The notes under the pieces: generated by a model
Databases searched by the model: none
The model's input: only the letters and a program-made list of their open reading frames with translations
Told to the model about the DNA's origin: nothing
In this document: in pieces, positions 27,266-35,720 of the stretch
How positions within the stretch are numbered: the stretch's first letter is position 1
How the letters are laid out: the number at the start of each line of letters is the position of its first letter
From: Rhizobium deserti
GTDB lineage: Bacteria > Pseudomonadota > Alphaproteobacteria > Rhizobiales > Rhizobiaceae
Length of the DNA stretch: 64,000 nt
NCBI RefSeq assembly: GCF_004358025.1
Contig: NZ_SMTL01000009.1
Location: forward strand, 1 to 64,000
Reading direction: 5' to 3'
Program-made: the position numbers and the translations under genes

Positions 27266-28450
27266 TCAATTTGGACTGCAGGCTTGATTCGGTGAACAAT
27301 CGCGAAAGAGTTCGTCATGGTCCGGTTGGATGAAATTTGGCCCGCACGCTTGGTTCGGGGAACAGTCTTTCTCGGGTTGTGAATCATCAGGTGCAGGAAC
27401 GCCGTCACTCTGAGGATCTTGGCCTGGAACTGCTACATTCGGTGCACATGCTTGGTTTGGCGAGCAATCTTTTTGCGGTACAGCCTCAGGGGGATCATCG
27501 GCGTTTTCCTCACGTGGCTTATGCGGATCCACGTCATTGGGTGTTGCGGAGTTTGGGCTGCATGCTTGATTTGGCGAACAGTCCATCCGTAAAGGATCCG
27601 AGAACACCAGAGAGGGGCGCCCGACGCTGACCAAGCTATCGGACAGGACCGGGAACCGTTTGCGAAAAGTCTTTAGCATGTTCCCACGCATGACTTCCGA
27701 GATCGAGTTTGACCGGATCGATCCCAAAGAGTTTCCTCGAGACATAATACAAGGATAGATTTCGCCATTGGGGGCGATCGCGATGCGGCCGTCCCCACAC
27801 CGGCCACAGAGGCCTGCGGACGTTTCCGGCATGGGTACCTCATTGACTGCGCGACCAACAGAGATCTGGTGATTAGCTCTGATCGCGCTGACGCCCATCG
27901 ACCTTAGCATGCTGGTTGCAGCAGCAAGATCGCCGATATTCTGCTTCATCAAAATTATCTCCGCGCGAATGTTTAGACCCGCCGCGATGATTCTGGTTAT
28001 TCCGTTGACTGTCTTTTCGAAGCTTCCTGGCTTGGTTGTTATGGCATCATGAACCTGTGGCTTATCGGAGTAAAATGATGTTGCAAATCTCACGTTTAAG
28101 CGTTTGCAGGCAGCTAAGAGGGCCTCCGAAAGGAAGGTCGCATTAGTAAATATCTCTAGGCCTATCCCTCTCTCCCCAACTCGTTCAATTAGCGGAATAA
28201 GCTGCTTGTAGAGGGTCGGTTCACCACCGATGAACTGAATCTCCTTGCAGCCATAATCGGCGACGCTGTCAATTACAGTACAGTATTCCTCGTGTGTTAG
28301 CGGCCGAGCGACCCGGACATTGGGGCCAGCCTCGCAGTAACAGTGGACGCATTCCAGATTACACACATTAGTCAATTCTAACCAAACGAGATTGAGCCGA
28401 TGTGGCATATCAGGGACTTGGTGATTGGCGACCACTGCATGCTGGTTCAT
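27266..28450 (-). CDS. Radical SAM enzyme with C-terminal Cys repeats
   Basis: A 394-residue radical SAM protein. The start at 28450 is chosen because GCAGGAG sits just upstream; an in-frame ATG at 28621 would add 57 residues without family features. The cluster motif is C-N-L-E-C-V-H-C (Cys30, 34, 37), with GGEP at FIGGEPTLYKQL. A short SPASM/Twitch-like part follows (CGRCGDGRIAIAPNGEIYPC). The tail (290-394) carries four copies of DCSPNQAC-x-PN at about 290-300, 328-338, 362-372 and 384-394, separated by Pro/Asp-rich linkers. The tail could be a fused peptide substrate or ligands for extra iron-sulfur clusters. Confidence 0.85.
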   Translation of the reverse strand: MNQHAVVANHQVPDMPHRLNLVWLELTNVCNLECVHCYCEAGPNVRVARPLTHEEYCTVIDSVADYGCKEIQFIGGEPTLYKQLIPLIERVGERGIGLEIFTNATFLSEALLAACKRLNVRFATSFYSDKPQVHDAITTKPGSFEKTVNGITRIIAAGLNIRAEIILMKQNIGDLAAATSMLRSMGVSAIRANHQISVGRAVNEVPMPETSAGLCGRCGDGRIAIAPNGEIYPCIMSRGNSLGSIRSNSISEVMRGNMLKTFRKRFPVLSDSLVSVGRPSLVFSDPLRMDCSPNQACSPNSATPNDVDPHKPREENADDPPEAVPQKDCSPNQACAPNVAVPGQDPQSDGVPAPDDSQPEKDCSPNQACGPNFIQPDHDELFRDCSPNQACSPN

Positions 28451-28693
28451 ACTAGACTCCTGCTGTTTTAGAGGAATTTTGGAAGTATGCCTGGGATGCT
28501 TACGATGCGGCGCAGCATTGCTGCGTTTTGCGACACTGAAACCAGAGAATGCCAGTACGGTTAGGTGAGTAGCCTTTTCGAGAATACACTTCGGAACGGA
28601 AAGCACAACTCGTTTGTTCAAGCGTTGGAATAGTAAAGATGTTACGATTGCATTTGTTGGGTTCGGCTAGTCGCGAATAATGTGGAGGGATAC

Positions 28694-29041
28694 ATGCAGT
28701 TGTCCGGTCGCGTCAGGACGCTTTTTCTCATGATTTTCAGCTGCCTTCTAATCGCTGAGCCGGGCTATTCGAGCGAAGTGGATACAATAGTCAGCGCGGC
28801 CCCAAGAACCGAAGATCGGGCTGGAGAGCGCATTACATATAGCCCCGCGTTCGCGGTAGTAGCTTCACTCCGCAAATCCCCTCAGAACATTTATGGCAAT
28901 TGGTCAGGGAATTTGAAGCTTGCTTGTAGGAGCGCCACAAGGGACGAATTCGTCAGGCGAACCGACATCTTCAATCTCGAAATAGTCGGCCGCTGCACTG
29001 GGGGGATGAAGATAGTGAGAGCGAGGCTCGGCAGGCGTTGA
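28694..29041 (+). CDS. Small secreted hypothetical protein
   Basis: A 115-residue protein whose ATG 28694 follows GGAGGG closely. The N-terminus is a good signal peptide (RTLFLMIFSCLLIAEPGYSS), so it is probably exported to the periplasm. The mature part has two cysteines about 30 residues apart (LKLACRS, VGRCTGG), which could form a disulfide. No known family. It is divergent from the radical SAM operon with about 240 bases between starts. Confidence 0.55.
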   Translation: MQLSGRVRTLFLMIFSCLLIAEPGYSSEVDTIVSAAPRTEDRAGERITYSPAFAVVASLRKSPQNIYGNWSGNLKLACRSATRDEFVRRTDIFNLEIVGRCTGGMKIVRARLGRR

Positions 29042-29091
29042 CTTGATTTCTCTTACGCCGCCGGCTAGCCGCCATTTAGGCACGATCGGCC

Positions 29092-30327
29092 CTACTGAAG
29101 AAGACGCGTTGCTCGTCCAGTGCGACGAGTCGCGCTGTTGTAATAGCTCGAAGCTTGCTGAACCGAACGGTGACGCGATTGCTCCATAGCCTTTGGCAGT
29201 GGGATGCCGCGATTGGCAGCTTCCGTCAGATAACCCGACCTCAGCCCATGAGCGGAAAAATCCTCCCGCTCTAACCCAGCCATCTCCGCCCGCTGCTTGA
29301 GGATCGCATTGATCGATTGCGGATCGAGCGCCCGCCGCGACACCGTCCCCCAGCGACCGATCCCTCGGAAAACGCTGCCCTTGTCGATCTTGGCGGCCGC
29401 CAGCCAGGCGTTGAGCGCCTCGACGGGCCGACCGGTCAGATAGACGACATCGTCCTGCTCGCCGATGTGGTTTTGGTGCGGCCGAGATGGATGGCGAGGG
29501 AGGGGAAGGGATGGCCGGTCGGGCACCTCGATCGGTGGCTCGACCGTCAGCTGTTCGCGTCGCAGTCGGGCGATCTCGCTGCGCCGGCGACCACCGGAGG
29601 CAAAGGCGACCATCAGTATGGCGCGATCCCTGACATCACGCAGACTGTCTGTCGCGCAGGTTGCCAGCAGTTTTACCAGTACGACGCCGGTCACCGCCTT
29701 GGCGCTCTTGCGGCGACGCGCCCGGGGCACCGCGCGAACCGCCAACCGGATCGCCTGTTTGAAGGCAAGGGAGGCGAAAGCGCCGTTAAGACCGCGCCAT
29801 TTGGTGAGTGTCGGCCAACTGGCCAGCCTGCGACGCACCGTATCAGGCGCGTGCGGACCGATGGATTTAGAAAACCCTGACGCCTGAGATTCTCGTCAAC
29901 ATCGACGGGAATGCCGTGGTTGGGGTCGCGTGCGCGCTTTTCCGGATCCCACAGATGATGGGCGACGAATTTGAGCAATAGTGCTTCCGGTGCTGGCCAT
30001 GGCAGGGACGTCCGGTTGCGGCCAGGCCCCGGGCCTCAAGATAAGTGAGATCGGATGTCAGTGCGCGCAGCGTAGTGTCGCCATGCCTCGTTCGACAAGG
30101 TGCTTCAGGGTCTCCACATCATGGTCGTTCAGCAGCTCCGCGAGCTCGTCGCGCCGTTCTATCGGCAGGACGGAAGCGATTGTGTCGAGCTCTTCGGCGC
30201 GGCGTTCGACGGCGGCCAGTGAAATCTTAGCTTTGGCCACGGGTGCCCCAAAATCGCGGTTTCCGGCGGCCGACAAGGCCGTGATTTGCCCGATTCTGCG
30301 CGATTGCGACTCCAGATCAACAACCAT
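29092..30327 (-). pseudogene. Tyrosine recombinase gene with three frameshifts
   Basis: Three pieces make one XerD-like recombinase of about 400 residues. The N-terminal piece (from 30327, SLAAVERRAEELDTIASVL) breaks near 30065. A short stretch (TSDLTYLEARGLAATGRP) breaks near 30000. The middle piece (FVAHHLWDPEKRARDPNHG) breaks near 29870, and the rest runs to 29092 with Arg in GGRRRSEIARL, AHGLRSGY, a His/Arg pair in SRHRSVQQ and Tyr in SSYYNS. Each break is a small indel. The gene marks one edge of the CRISPR-bearing segment. Confidence 0.78.
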
Positions 30328-30381
30328 GGGTAAACGTTGGTTATCGATTGTTAGAAGCCATAACCGTAATCATCCTATATG

Positions 30382-30417
30382 AGGAACCCTATAATCGTAT
30401 AGAGTTCCTATAAGGAA
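30382..30417. repeat. Overlapping dyads, possible recombination site
   Basis: Arms 30382-30393 (AGGAACCCTATA) and 30398-30409 (TATAGAGTTCCT) pair with one mismatch around ATCG. A second dyad TTCCT-ATA-AGGAA overlaps at 30405-30417. The size resembles core sites of Xer-type recombinases, and it lies 55 bases upstream of the broken recombinase. The surrounding 30328-30553 is AT-rich and without genes. Confidence 0.5.
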
Positions 30418-30553
30418 TCATTTACCATAATTTCGATAGCTTATGATCTCCCGAAAATCGGCATAAGTACGAAAAACGACCGCTTGATCTAGCAATGCTT
30501 GCAGTTTTTTTGGTTGGAATTCAACTTCTTCGATCCTGCTTTCGCGGCCGTCA

Positions 30554-32629
30554 TCAATCCATGCGCCAACTTGAGGCTTCCCGCCGCACTAGCCAAAACA
30601 AGAATGCTACTCCTGCGACTGTGGAACCGGCATAGGCTAACGCTACCGCGAAAGCCACCCCATTGAATTCGCCCTTTTCTCCGATCAGTAGCAGCCCTCC
30701 AAGAAGGTTTCCTGCCAAGGATGCCGGAAGACCGTAGATGGCCACCTTATTCAGCAGCGCATTGGCCCGCAGCTCGCTGGTCGAGACGATCATGCGCTCA
30801 AGCTCCTCGAGCTCGGAAATGACCATGTCAAGCTGTGCTCGACCCTGCCAGCGGGCTTCGCAGCATTCCCTGAACTGTCTGACGAGGCTGTCTGTTTCGA
30901 CACGCGAGGATCTTTCCCAGATGTCGCGTGCTTTCAGCTTGGCCGAATAAATCGCCCGAAGAGCGCTTCGCTTGCTGCGGCCGTTTTCGTTGGCTGCAGA
31001 TACGAGCGCGAGTTGACGAATCTCTGACTGGAGGCTCCGCTCCAGATCACGGGCGAAACCGACCACGGTCGCGACGTCGGAAGCGGCTCTTCGCAATTCT
31101 CGATGTGGAAAATCACTCGTTTGCGAAAGCTCTATCAGCGCGACCCCGTGCTTGCTGATGATCATGGTGCCGCCGCGTGCCTCGATCACATCAAAGTCGG
31201 AGGTGTCCGGAAGCGTATCGATTGATATCTCGCCCGTTGCGAGCATGGCCGCGAACATTGCCGACAATGTCGGTGACCAGATGATGGCATCATCTCCCTG
31301 GCTCGGCATTCGAACGCAATCGATGATCGTCGTGTCGCTTCCGTAAACCAGGGGCGTTGCAAGGGCACGCACGTTCGCCGAACTGTCGGAAAGCTTGATC
31401 GCGGTTGCGCGGTCCTTGCGGTCGCTGACACGCAGTCCCATTGTCGGGGCGTAGCATCGCCACATCGCCGCCTTGACATCGCCCCAGGTCAGCAGGGAGC
31501 CTGGAAAGCTGGCGCCATCATGAAGGACAGATCTTGGGGCAGCAATCAGGGTCCTCTTTCCCTTGTCGTCCCACCAGGGCTGGTGGCATGCCATGGCAGA
31601 CCCGATGTTCTCGTCGTGGCTGACGAGAGCGCGGTCGCCATCATTGCCACGTGGTCGCTTAAAGCCACCGGGTGTGTCGGCAAACGAACGCCACCGTTCA
31701 TCCTCAAGCCGTTCCAGTTCGGCCCACAAGGCCCAAAGATCCAGGCTCGAAGCGGGATTGGTCGAAATGGTAATGTCGTTTCCGGTGCCCTTCAGGGCAG
31801 GGCGGTGGAGTGCCTGAAGCGCATATCCACGACCGGTAAAGGTGGTCGGGTCGCTGCGGGAAAAGTGCTTCATCGCTCCGGTAAAAAGTATTTCGCTGAA
31901 CAGTATGGCATCGACCAGTGTCTTGCGGCGGCTGCCGGCCAGGTGAATCGCAAGCTGAAGCTTCGCCGAAGACCTGGCGACCTGACTATAGGCTAGCCGC
32001 TCGTAGGCCAGTCGTGATCGTGCCTCTCGATGCAATCTGGTCAAGCCGGTGCCCGCCTCGACCAGATGCGGCGGAATCCGGCTGGGCTGCAGATCCTGTG
32101 AAATCAGTCCGCTGGCATATGTCATGCCCTTTCGCACCGCCGTGGACAGGGCATCCGAGCGAACCTCTGCGGACGGATCGGATGCCTGTTGAAGTTCGAC
32201 ATGCACCAGGGCGGACAGGAGTGCGCCAAAGGAATGTTCGGCTTCGCCGGTCTCCTCCGTGTCACCTTCTTCCCACAGCTCGGAGTAACTGCTCCAAAGG
32301 CTCGGGAATTCCCGTCCGATCAGCCGCGACTGCAATGCCAGCAGCGCCAGGCATGTGTCGGGTGATGCGTCCTCAACAACAATGACAAGGCCTTTCAGAG
32401 CCTTGTCTGTTTCAGGCCGGAATTCAAGAGCACACGCCCATTCATCGATTTCATCCCGCGAGCGTGACGTTACGTACTCGGTTGCCGAGCCAAAGTGCTC
32501 GTGTAACGCCTTGTGTGAAAGTGAAAGCCTGCCTTTGAAAAGGCCCGCAGCGTCAGACGTGCCAACCAGGACTGCCGCACACTCTGCGCGTCCATCCTGC
32601 CTGCACACTATTGTTGCACCCCAATCCAT
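30554..32629 (-). CDS. CRISPR-linked two-helix membrane protein
   Basis: A 691-residue protein of no family I recognise. The first 600 residues look soluble (VIVVEDASPDTCLALLALQS near 85-105; long helical stretch at about 540-620, ELEELERMIVSTSELRANAL). The end has two membrane helices (VAIYGLPASLAGNLLGGLLLI and FAVALAYAGSTVAGVAFLFWL) and a short basic tail. The topology resembles CorA-type channel proteins found beside some type III loci. It is last on the strand that carries cas13a, RT-cas1 and cas2, 110 bases after cas2, with a degenerate CRISPR repeat in between. A role as an ancillary membrane effector or regulator is inference. Confidence 0.75.
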   Translation of the reverse strand: MDWGATIVCRQDGRAECAAVLVGTSDAAGLFKGRLSLSHKALHEHFGSATEYVTSRSRDEIDEWACALEFRPETDKALKGLVIVVEDASPDTCLALLALQSRLIGREFPSLWSSYSELWEEGDTEETGEAEHSFGALLSALVHVELQQASDPSAEVRSDALSTAVRKGMTYASGLISQDLQPSRIPPHLVEAGTGLTRLHREARSRLAYERLAYSQVARSSAKLQLAIHLAGSRRKTLVDAILFSEILFTGAMKHFSRSDPTTFTGRGYALQALHRPALKGTGNDITISTNPASSLDLWALWAELERLEDERWRSFADTPGGFKRPRGNDGDRALVSHDENIGSAMACHQPWWDDKGKRTLIAAPRSVLHDGASFPGSLLTWGDVKAAMWRCYAPTMGLRVSDRKDRATAIKLSDSSANVRALATPLVYGSDTTIIDCVRMPSQGDDAIIWSPTLSAMFAAMLATGEISIDTLPDTSDFDVIEARGGTMIISKHGVALIELSQTSDFPHRELRRAASDVATVVGFARDLERSLQSEIRQLALVSAANENGRSKRSALRAIYSAKLKARDIWERSSRVETDSLVRQFRECCEARWQGRAQLDMVISELEELERMIVSTSELRANALLNKVAIYGLPASLAGNLLGGLLLIGEKGEFNGVAFAVALAYAGSTVAGVAFLFWLVRREASSWRMD

Positions 32630-32688
32630 GGACTACTCCTGCCAATACCATCTGCGGATTACCGAGCGCTTCGCCGTTTATGTCATGG

Positions 32689-32725
32689 ATTTTAGCCCGC
32701 TGTGAAAGAAGCGGTCATGTGTCTC
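32689..32725 (-). repeat. Stand-alone degenerate CRISPR repeat
   Basis: Aligned with the 37-bp array repeat, 28 of 37 positions match, and 32697-32719 (23 bases) is identical, covering the whole hairpin (stem CCGC/GCGG on the minus strand). On the crRNA strand the lost part is the 5' end (GTTCAG is replaced). The 3' end CTGAAC becomes CTAAAA. No second repeat follows. It sits between cas2 and the membrane protein gene, 60 bases before that start. It could template one crRNA-like RNA or form a processing hairpin in the mRNA leader. Confidence 0.85.
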
Positions 32726-32739
32726 CTCGTAATGCATTG

Positions 32740-33180
32740 TCACCGCTCGGAGAAATAAAATGGGATCTGAAGCAGAAGCGCCCACTTGACATGCGATCGC
32801 CTTGAGAATCGTATCATGAATCCTTTGGATGATTTTCTGCATATTGCTCGCGCCTTATGATGATCCGAAGCTGAATCCTCGGTTTTTCGCTCAAGAAGCC
32901 AATAGTTGGCGTCGGTTTCAATAGGCGCACCGTGACCATGGACAGCGTAATGTTTCTCGCCGGTCGTGTGGATCGTGTATACGCGCAGACTGTCGCCCAT
33001 TGCCAGAATCGGTTCGATCCTTTCGATCAGGCGTTTCAGCTGGGCATTGTTCAGCCTTGTCTCGAAAACGGAAAACTGCACGCGGGACGCATTGTCCTCC
33101 AGGATCACCGCAACTCTTCTGCGAGCAGCATCATTGGAAATGTCGTAGCACAATACCCGCAGCGGCGTGTCGCGTGGCAT
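32740..33180 (-). CDS. cas2: CRISPR adaptation protein Cas2
   Basis: A 146-residue Cas2, the dimeric bridge of the Cas1-Cas2 spacer integrase. The N-terminal strand LRVLCYDISND carries the conserved Asp (D13), and FSVFETRLN and LRVYTIH mark the ferredoxin fold. Residues after about 100 form an extra tail, which is longer than most Cas2 (about 90-100). It starts 3 bases after the RT-cas1 stop and is clearly co-translated. The partner is the RT-Cas1 fusion. Confidence 0.93.
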   Translation of the reverse strand: MPRDTPLRVLCYDISNDAARRRVAVILEDNASRVQFSVFETRLNNAQLKRLIERIEPILAMGDSLRVYTIHTTGEKHYAVHGHGAPIETDANYWLLERKTEDSASDHHKARAICRKSSKGFMIRFSRRSHVKWALLLQIPFYFSER

Positions 33181-33183
33181 GGA

Positions 33184-35160
33184 TCAGGCCTCCATGATAT
33201 AGGGTCTGAACAATGTGTGATCTTCCTGCCGCACTGCATTCGCCAATCCCCGTGCCTGATGCAGTATCATTGCGCGCCAAGTCAGTTTGGCACCGCCATC
33301 GGAGGGATTGATGCGTTTTGCGACCGCCGCTTCGTAGCCTCCAACGATTGCCCGGCGGGCGTCGTCATTCATCTCGATCGGTCGCTGCTCTCCCTTCAGG
33401 AACATTTCGGGTCGCAATCGATGGGCGTTAAAGAGATATATGGCGATACCCTCCGTCAGTGCCGCGCGAAAGGGTTCCATCATGTCGTAGATCAGTCCGT
33501 CATGGCGGTCCTTGCTGGCATGAAGAAAGCCGAAGCCGGGATGCAGGCCGACGCTTTGTATGGCCGCGCGGGTATCTCTCTCCAGGATAGCTGTCAGGTA
33601 GTTGATCGCAGCATTCAGCGGATCCTCGGCGGGGCGCTGTCGTCGAAACTCCCGCACAGGCTGGTTACTCAGCATGCAGCCTATTGCAGGCCAGTAGGCG
33701 GCGCTGGCCGAGCCTTCGATGCCGCGCAGGGCCTCTATGCTTTGCTGCTGGTCGATCTTGCGCAGGGATCGGAACATGACCTCCAGTGCAGCTTCTGCCC
33801 GATCAAGCTGTCTTGTCCGGTTGAGCCGCATGAGTTGAGTCCGCTGATTGCGAATGCGGGAAGCGACCAGTGCTCTTCCAAATGCAAGGCGCATTTCATC
33901 CGTCAGGATTGCCTTTGCCTGCGCGAGTTGCAGGGAAGCGCGTCGCCCCTCCGATGTCGATGCTGAGCCTCTGGTCTGACCAAAGCCATCGAGCATTGAA
34001 AATTCGATGCCGTGTTCAAGGGCAAGGTCCAGCGCCTTGCGCGAAAAATCAGGAAACGGGCCGATTTCTATGCGCCCGACGCGTTGATGCGGGATGGATA
34101 TCAGCTCGGAGCCATCGTCCCGGCGGACGGAAAAACTGCGATTGCGCACACCGAGCATGTGGCGCGCGTCGAGGACATAGAGAACCCGTTTGCCGGGGTC
34201 GAAGCGCGAGCCCGTGGAATCCAGCGTGATAATGCCCTCATCTGTCACCTCCGACTTGACGGGCCTTGCCGCCGGGGCGACGGGACCTGCGTTCTCTTTC
34301 AGCGCCAGCGTTCGAAGAAACAGATAGCCGATGAAATCGAAACCCCTGTCAAAGCTGACGATACGCGTTCCGTCTTCATGAAGCCGCAGATTGTGCTGGC
34401 CGAGAATGGTCACGGCATGAGCCAACACCTTTTCGGCCTTTTTCTCCGATCTGCACAGAATGACGAAATCATCGGCGAAACGAACGATCTTGACACCCTG
34501 CGCCTCGATCTCCTCGTCCAACGCATCAAGATAGAGATTTGCCAGCAGGGGCGACAGCGGTGAACCCTGGACGATGCCTTGACCCGGTGTTCCAAGCACC
34601 TTGCCCTGTTCTTTAAGCAGTCTGCTCAGCAGCTCGAGCAGGGCAGCTGAGCCTGGCATGGTCGACAGGATGGAAGTCACCTTCTCCTTCAGGATCGATT
34701 GGTCGATATTGTCGAAATAGCTGACGATGTCTGCTTCTATGACAATGTCGAAGCCGCGCTTCCGCCATGTCTCAATGCGTTGCACTGCATGGACCACACC
34801 CCGGTTGGGTCGGTATGCGAACGAGCCGTCCTCGAAAAGTGGCTCGAAGAGAGGTGTGAGAGCATTTGTGATGCTGGTGTGAACGATGCGGTCGCGCACG
34901 CTTGGAATCGTCAGGATCCGATATCCTTGCTTCTTTTTGGGAACGCTGACCTTTCTGAAGGCACCTGAACGATAGCTGCCTGAAAGCAGCTCGACGCGCA
35001 GCTCGGTCAAATTGGCAAACAGGTGTTCGCCGAAGTCCCGAATGCTGATCCCGTCGCCTCCGGCGGATCCATCATTGTCAGCCACGCGATGCCAGGCCGC
35101 CTGCAAGGCCTCCAGGCTCGTCACTCGCTGCCACAAATCCTGCGGCTCTTGCACGGTCAT
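33184..35160 (-). CDS. cas1: Reverse transcriptase-Cas1 fusion
   Basis: A 658-residue fusion. The N-terminal part (about 1-310) is a group II intron-like reverse transcriptase with LTIPSVRDRIVHTSI, FAYRPNRG, GIVQGSPLSPLLANLYLD and the catalytic F-A-D-D at 228-231. Cas1 follows from about residue 318 (RVLYVLDARHMLG), with Glu482 (RGIEGSAS), His547 (GFLHASK) and Asp558/Glu562 (DMMEPFR) as likely metal ligands. There is no fused Cas6 domain. The start at 35160 follows AGGGGA. RT-Cas1 proteins can acquire spacers from RNA via cDNA. The CRISPR array ends 46 bases upstream. Confidence 0.96.
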   Translation of the reverse strand: MTVQEPQDLWQRVTSLEALQAAWHRVADNDGSAGGDGISIRDFGEHLFANLTELRVELLSGSYRSGAFRKVSVPKKKQGYRILTIPSVRDRIVHTSITNALTPLFEPLFEDGSFAYRPNRGVVHAVQRIETWRKRGFDIVIEADIVSYFDNIDQSILKEKVTSILSTMPGSAALLELLSRLLKEQGKVLGTPGQGIVQGSPLSPLLANLYLDALDEEIEAQGVKIVRFADDFVILCRSEKKAEKVLAHAVTILGQHNLRLHEDGTRIVSFDRGFDFIGYLFLRTLALKENAGPVAPAARPVKSEVTDEGIITLDSTGSRFDPGKRVLYVLDARHMLGVRNRSFSVRRDDGSELISIPHQRVGRIEIGPFPDFSRKALDLALEHGIEFSMLDGFGQTRGSASTSEGRRASLQLAQAKAILTDEMRLAFGRALVASRIRNQRTQLMRLNRTRQLDRAEAALEVMFRSLRKIDQQQSIEALRGIEGSASAAYWPAIGCMLSNQPVREFRRQRPAEDPLNAAINYLTAILERDTRAAIQSVGLHPGFGFLHASKDRHDGLIYDMMEPFRAALTEGIAIYLFNAHRLRPEMFLKGEQRPIEMNDDARRAIVGGYEAAVAKRINPSDGGAKLTWRAMILHQARGLANAVRQEDHTLFRPYIMEA

Positions 35161-35206
35161 CGTTCCCCTATTGCTGAAATGTAGTTCCTCGCGTGGACAT
35201 GTTGGC

Positions 35207-35582
35207 GGTTCAGTCCGCTGTGAAAGAAGCGGTCATGCTGAACGCTCAACATAGCAGTCTCACCCCCCGTACGGGGTTCAGTCCGCTGTGAAAGAAGCGG
35301 TCATGCTGAACACGATCCACCCCTAACCTCACGAGGTTGAAGGTTCAGTCCGCTGTGAAAGAAGCGGTCATGCTGAACATCAACTCTAACCGGAACACCT
35401 AACGCCTCGAGGTTCAGTCCGCTGTGAAAGAAGCGGTCATGCTGAACGACAACAGTCACATCTTCCTCTTTATGGAGGGTTCAGTCCGCTGTGAAAGAAG
35501 CGGTCATGCTGAACATCATCCACTCAAACCCTTAGGGGCCAGAAAGGTTCAGTCCGCTGTGAAAGAAGCGGTCATGCTGAAC
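35207..35582 (-). CRISPR. Type VI-A CRISPR array, 6 repeats
   Basis: Six identical 37-bp repeats (plus strand starts GGTTCAGTCC, ends TCATGCTGAAC) at 35207, 35275, 35342, 35411, 35478 and 35546, with spacers of 31, 30, 32, 30 and 31 bp. On the minus strand the repeat has a CCGC/GCGG stem with a loop of about 10 and ends GGACTGAACC, the layout of Cas13a repeats (hairpin then 3' guide). Transcription is therefore taken as minus, with the leader at the cas13a side and the spacer at 35515-35545 the newest. All repeats being identical suggests recent activity. Confidence 0.97.
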
Positions 35583-35720
35583 TCACTCCTTGTAGACCAT
35601 TGAAGGACCACAGACAATCGGCACACTATCTGAGCCAGACGGGTCGTATTGCGGTTTGTCGGCACCAATTGCAAAGGCTGGCCTCGGGTCGCCGAAATAA
35701 GCTTTAGATTACAATTGTTT
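35583..35720 (-). promoter_or_regulatory. CRISPR leader region
   Basis: 138 bases between the cas13a stop and the first (leader-side) repeat. By position this should hold the array promoter and the integration signal for Cas1-Cas2. I see no textbook -35/-10 pair, and transcription from cas13a could also read through. Confidence 0.5.

Noticed and set aside
28451-28621. 57-residue N-terminal extension of the radical SAM enzyme
   Set aside because: The segment lacks family features, and a strong ribosome site favours ATG 28450.
32355-32705. Plus-strand frame over the degenerate repeat
   Set aside because: It runs antisense to the membrane protein gene for most of its length and has no family features.
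33184-35160. Group II intron or retron reverse transcriptase
   Set aside because: The RT is fused in frame to a complete Cas1 and is followed by cas2 and preceded by an array; no intron maturase or X domain and no retron RNA layout were seen.
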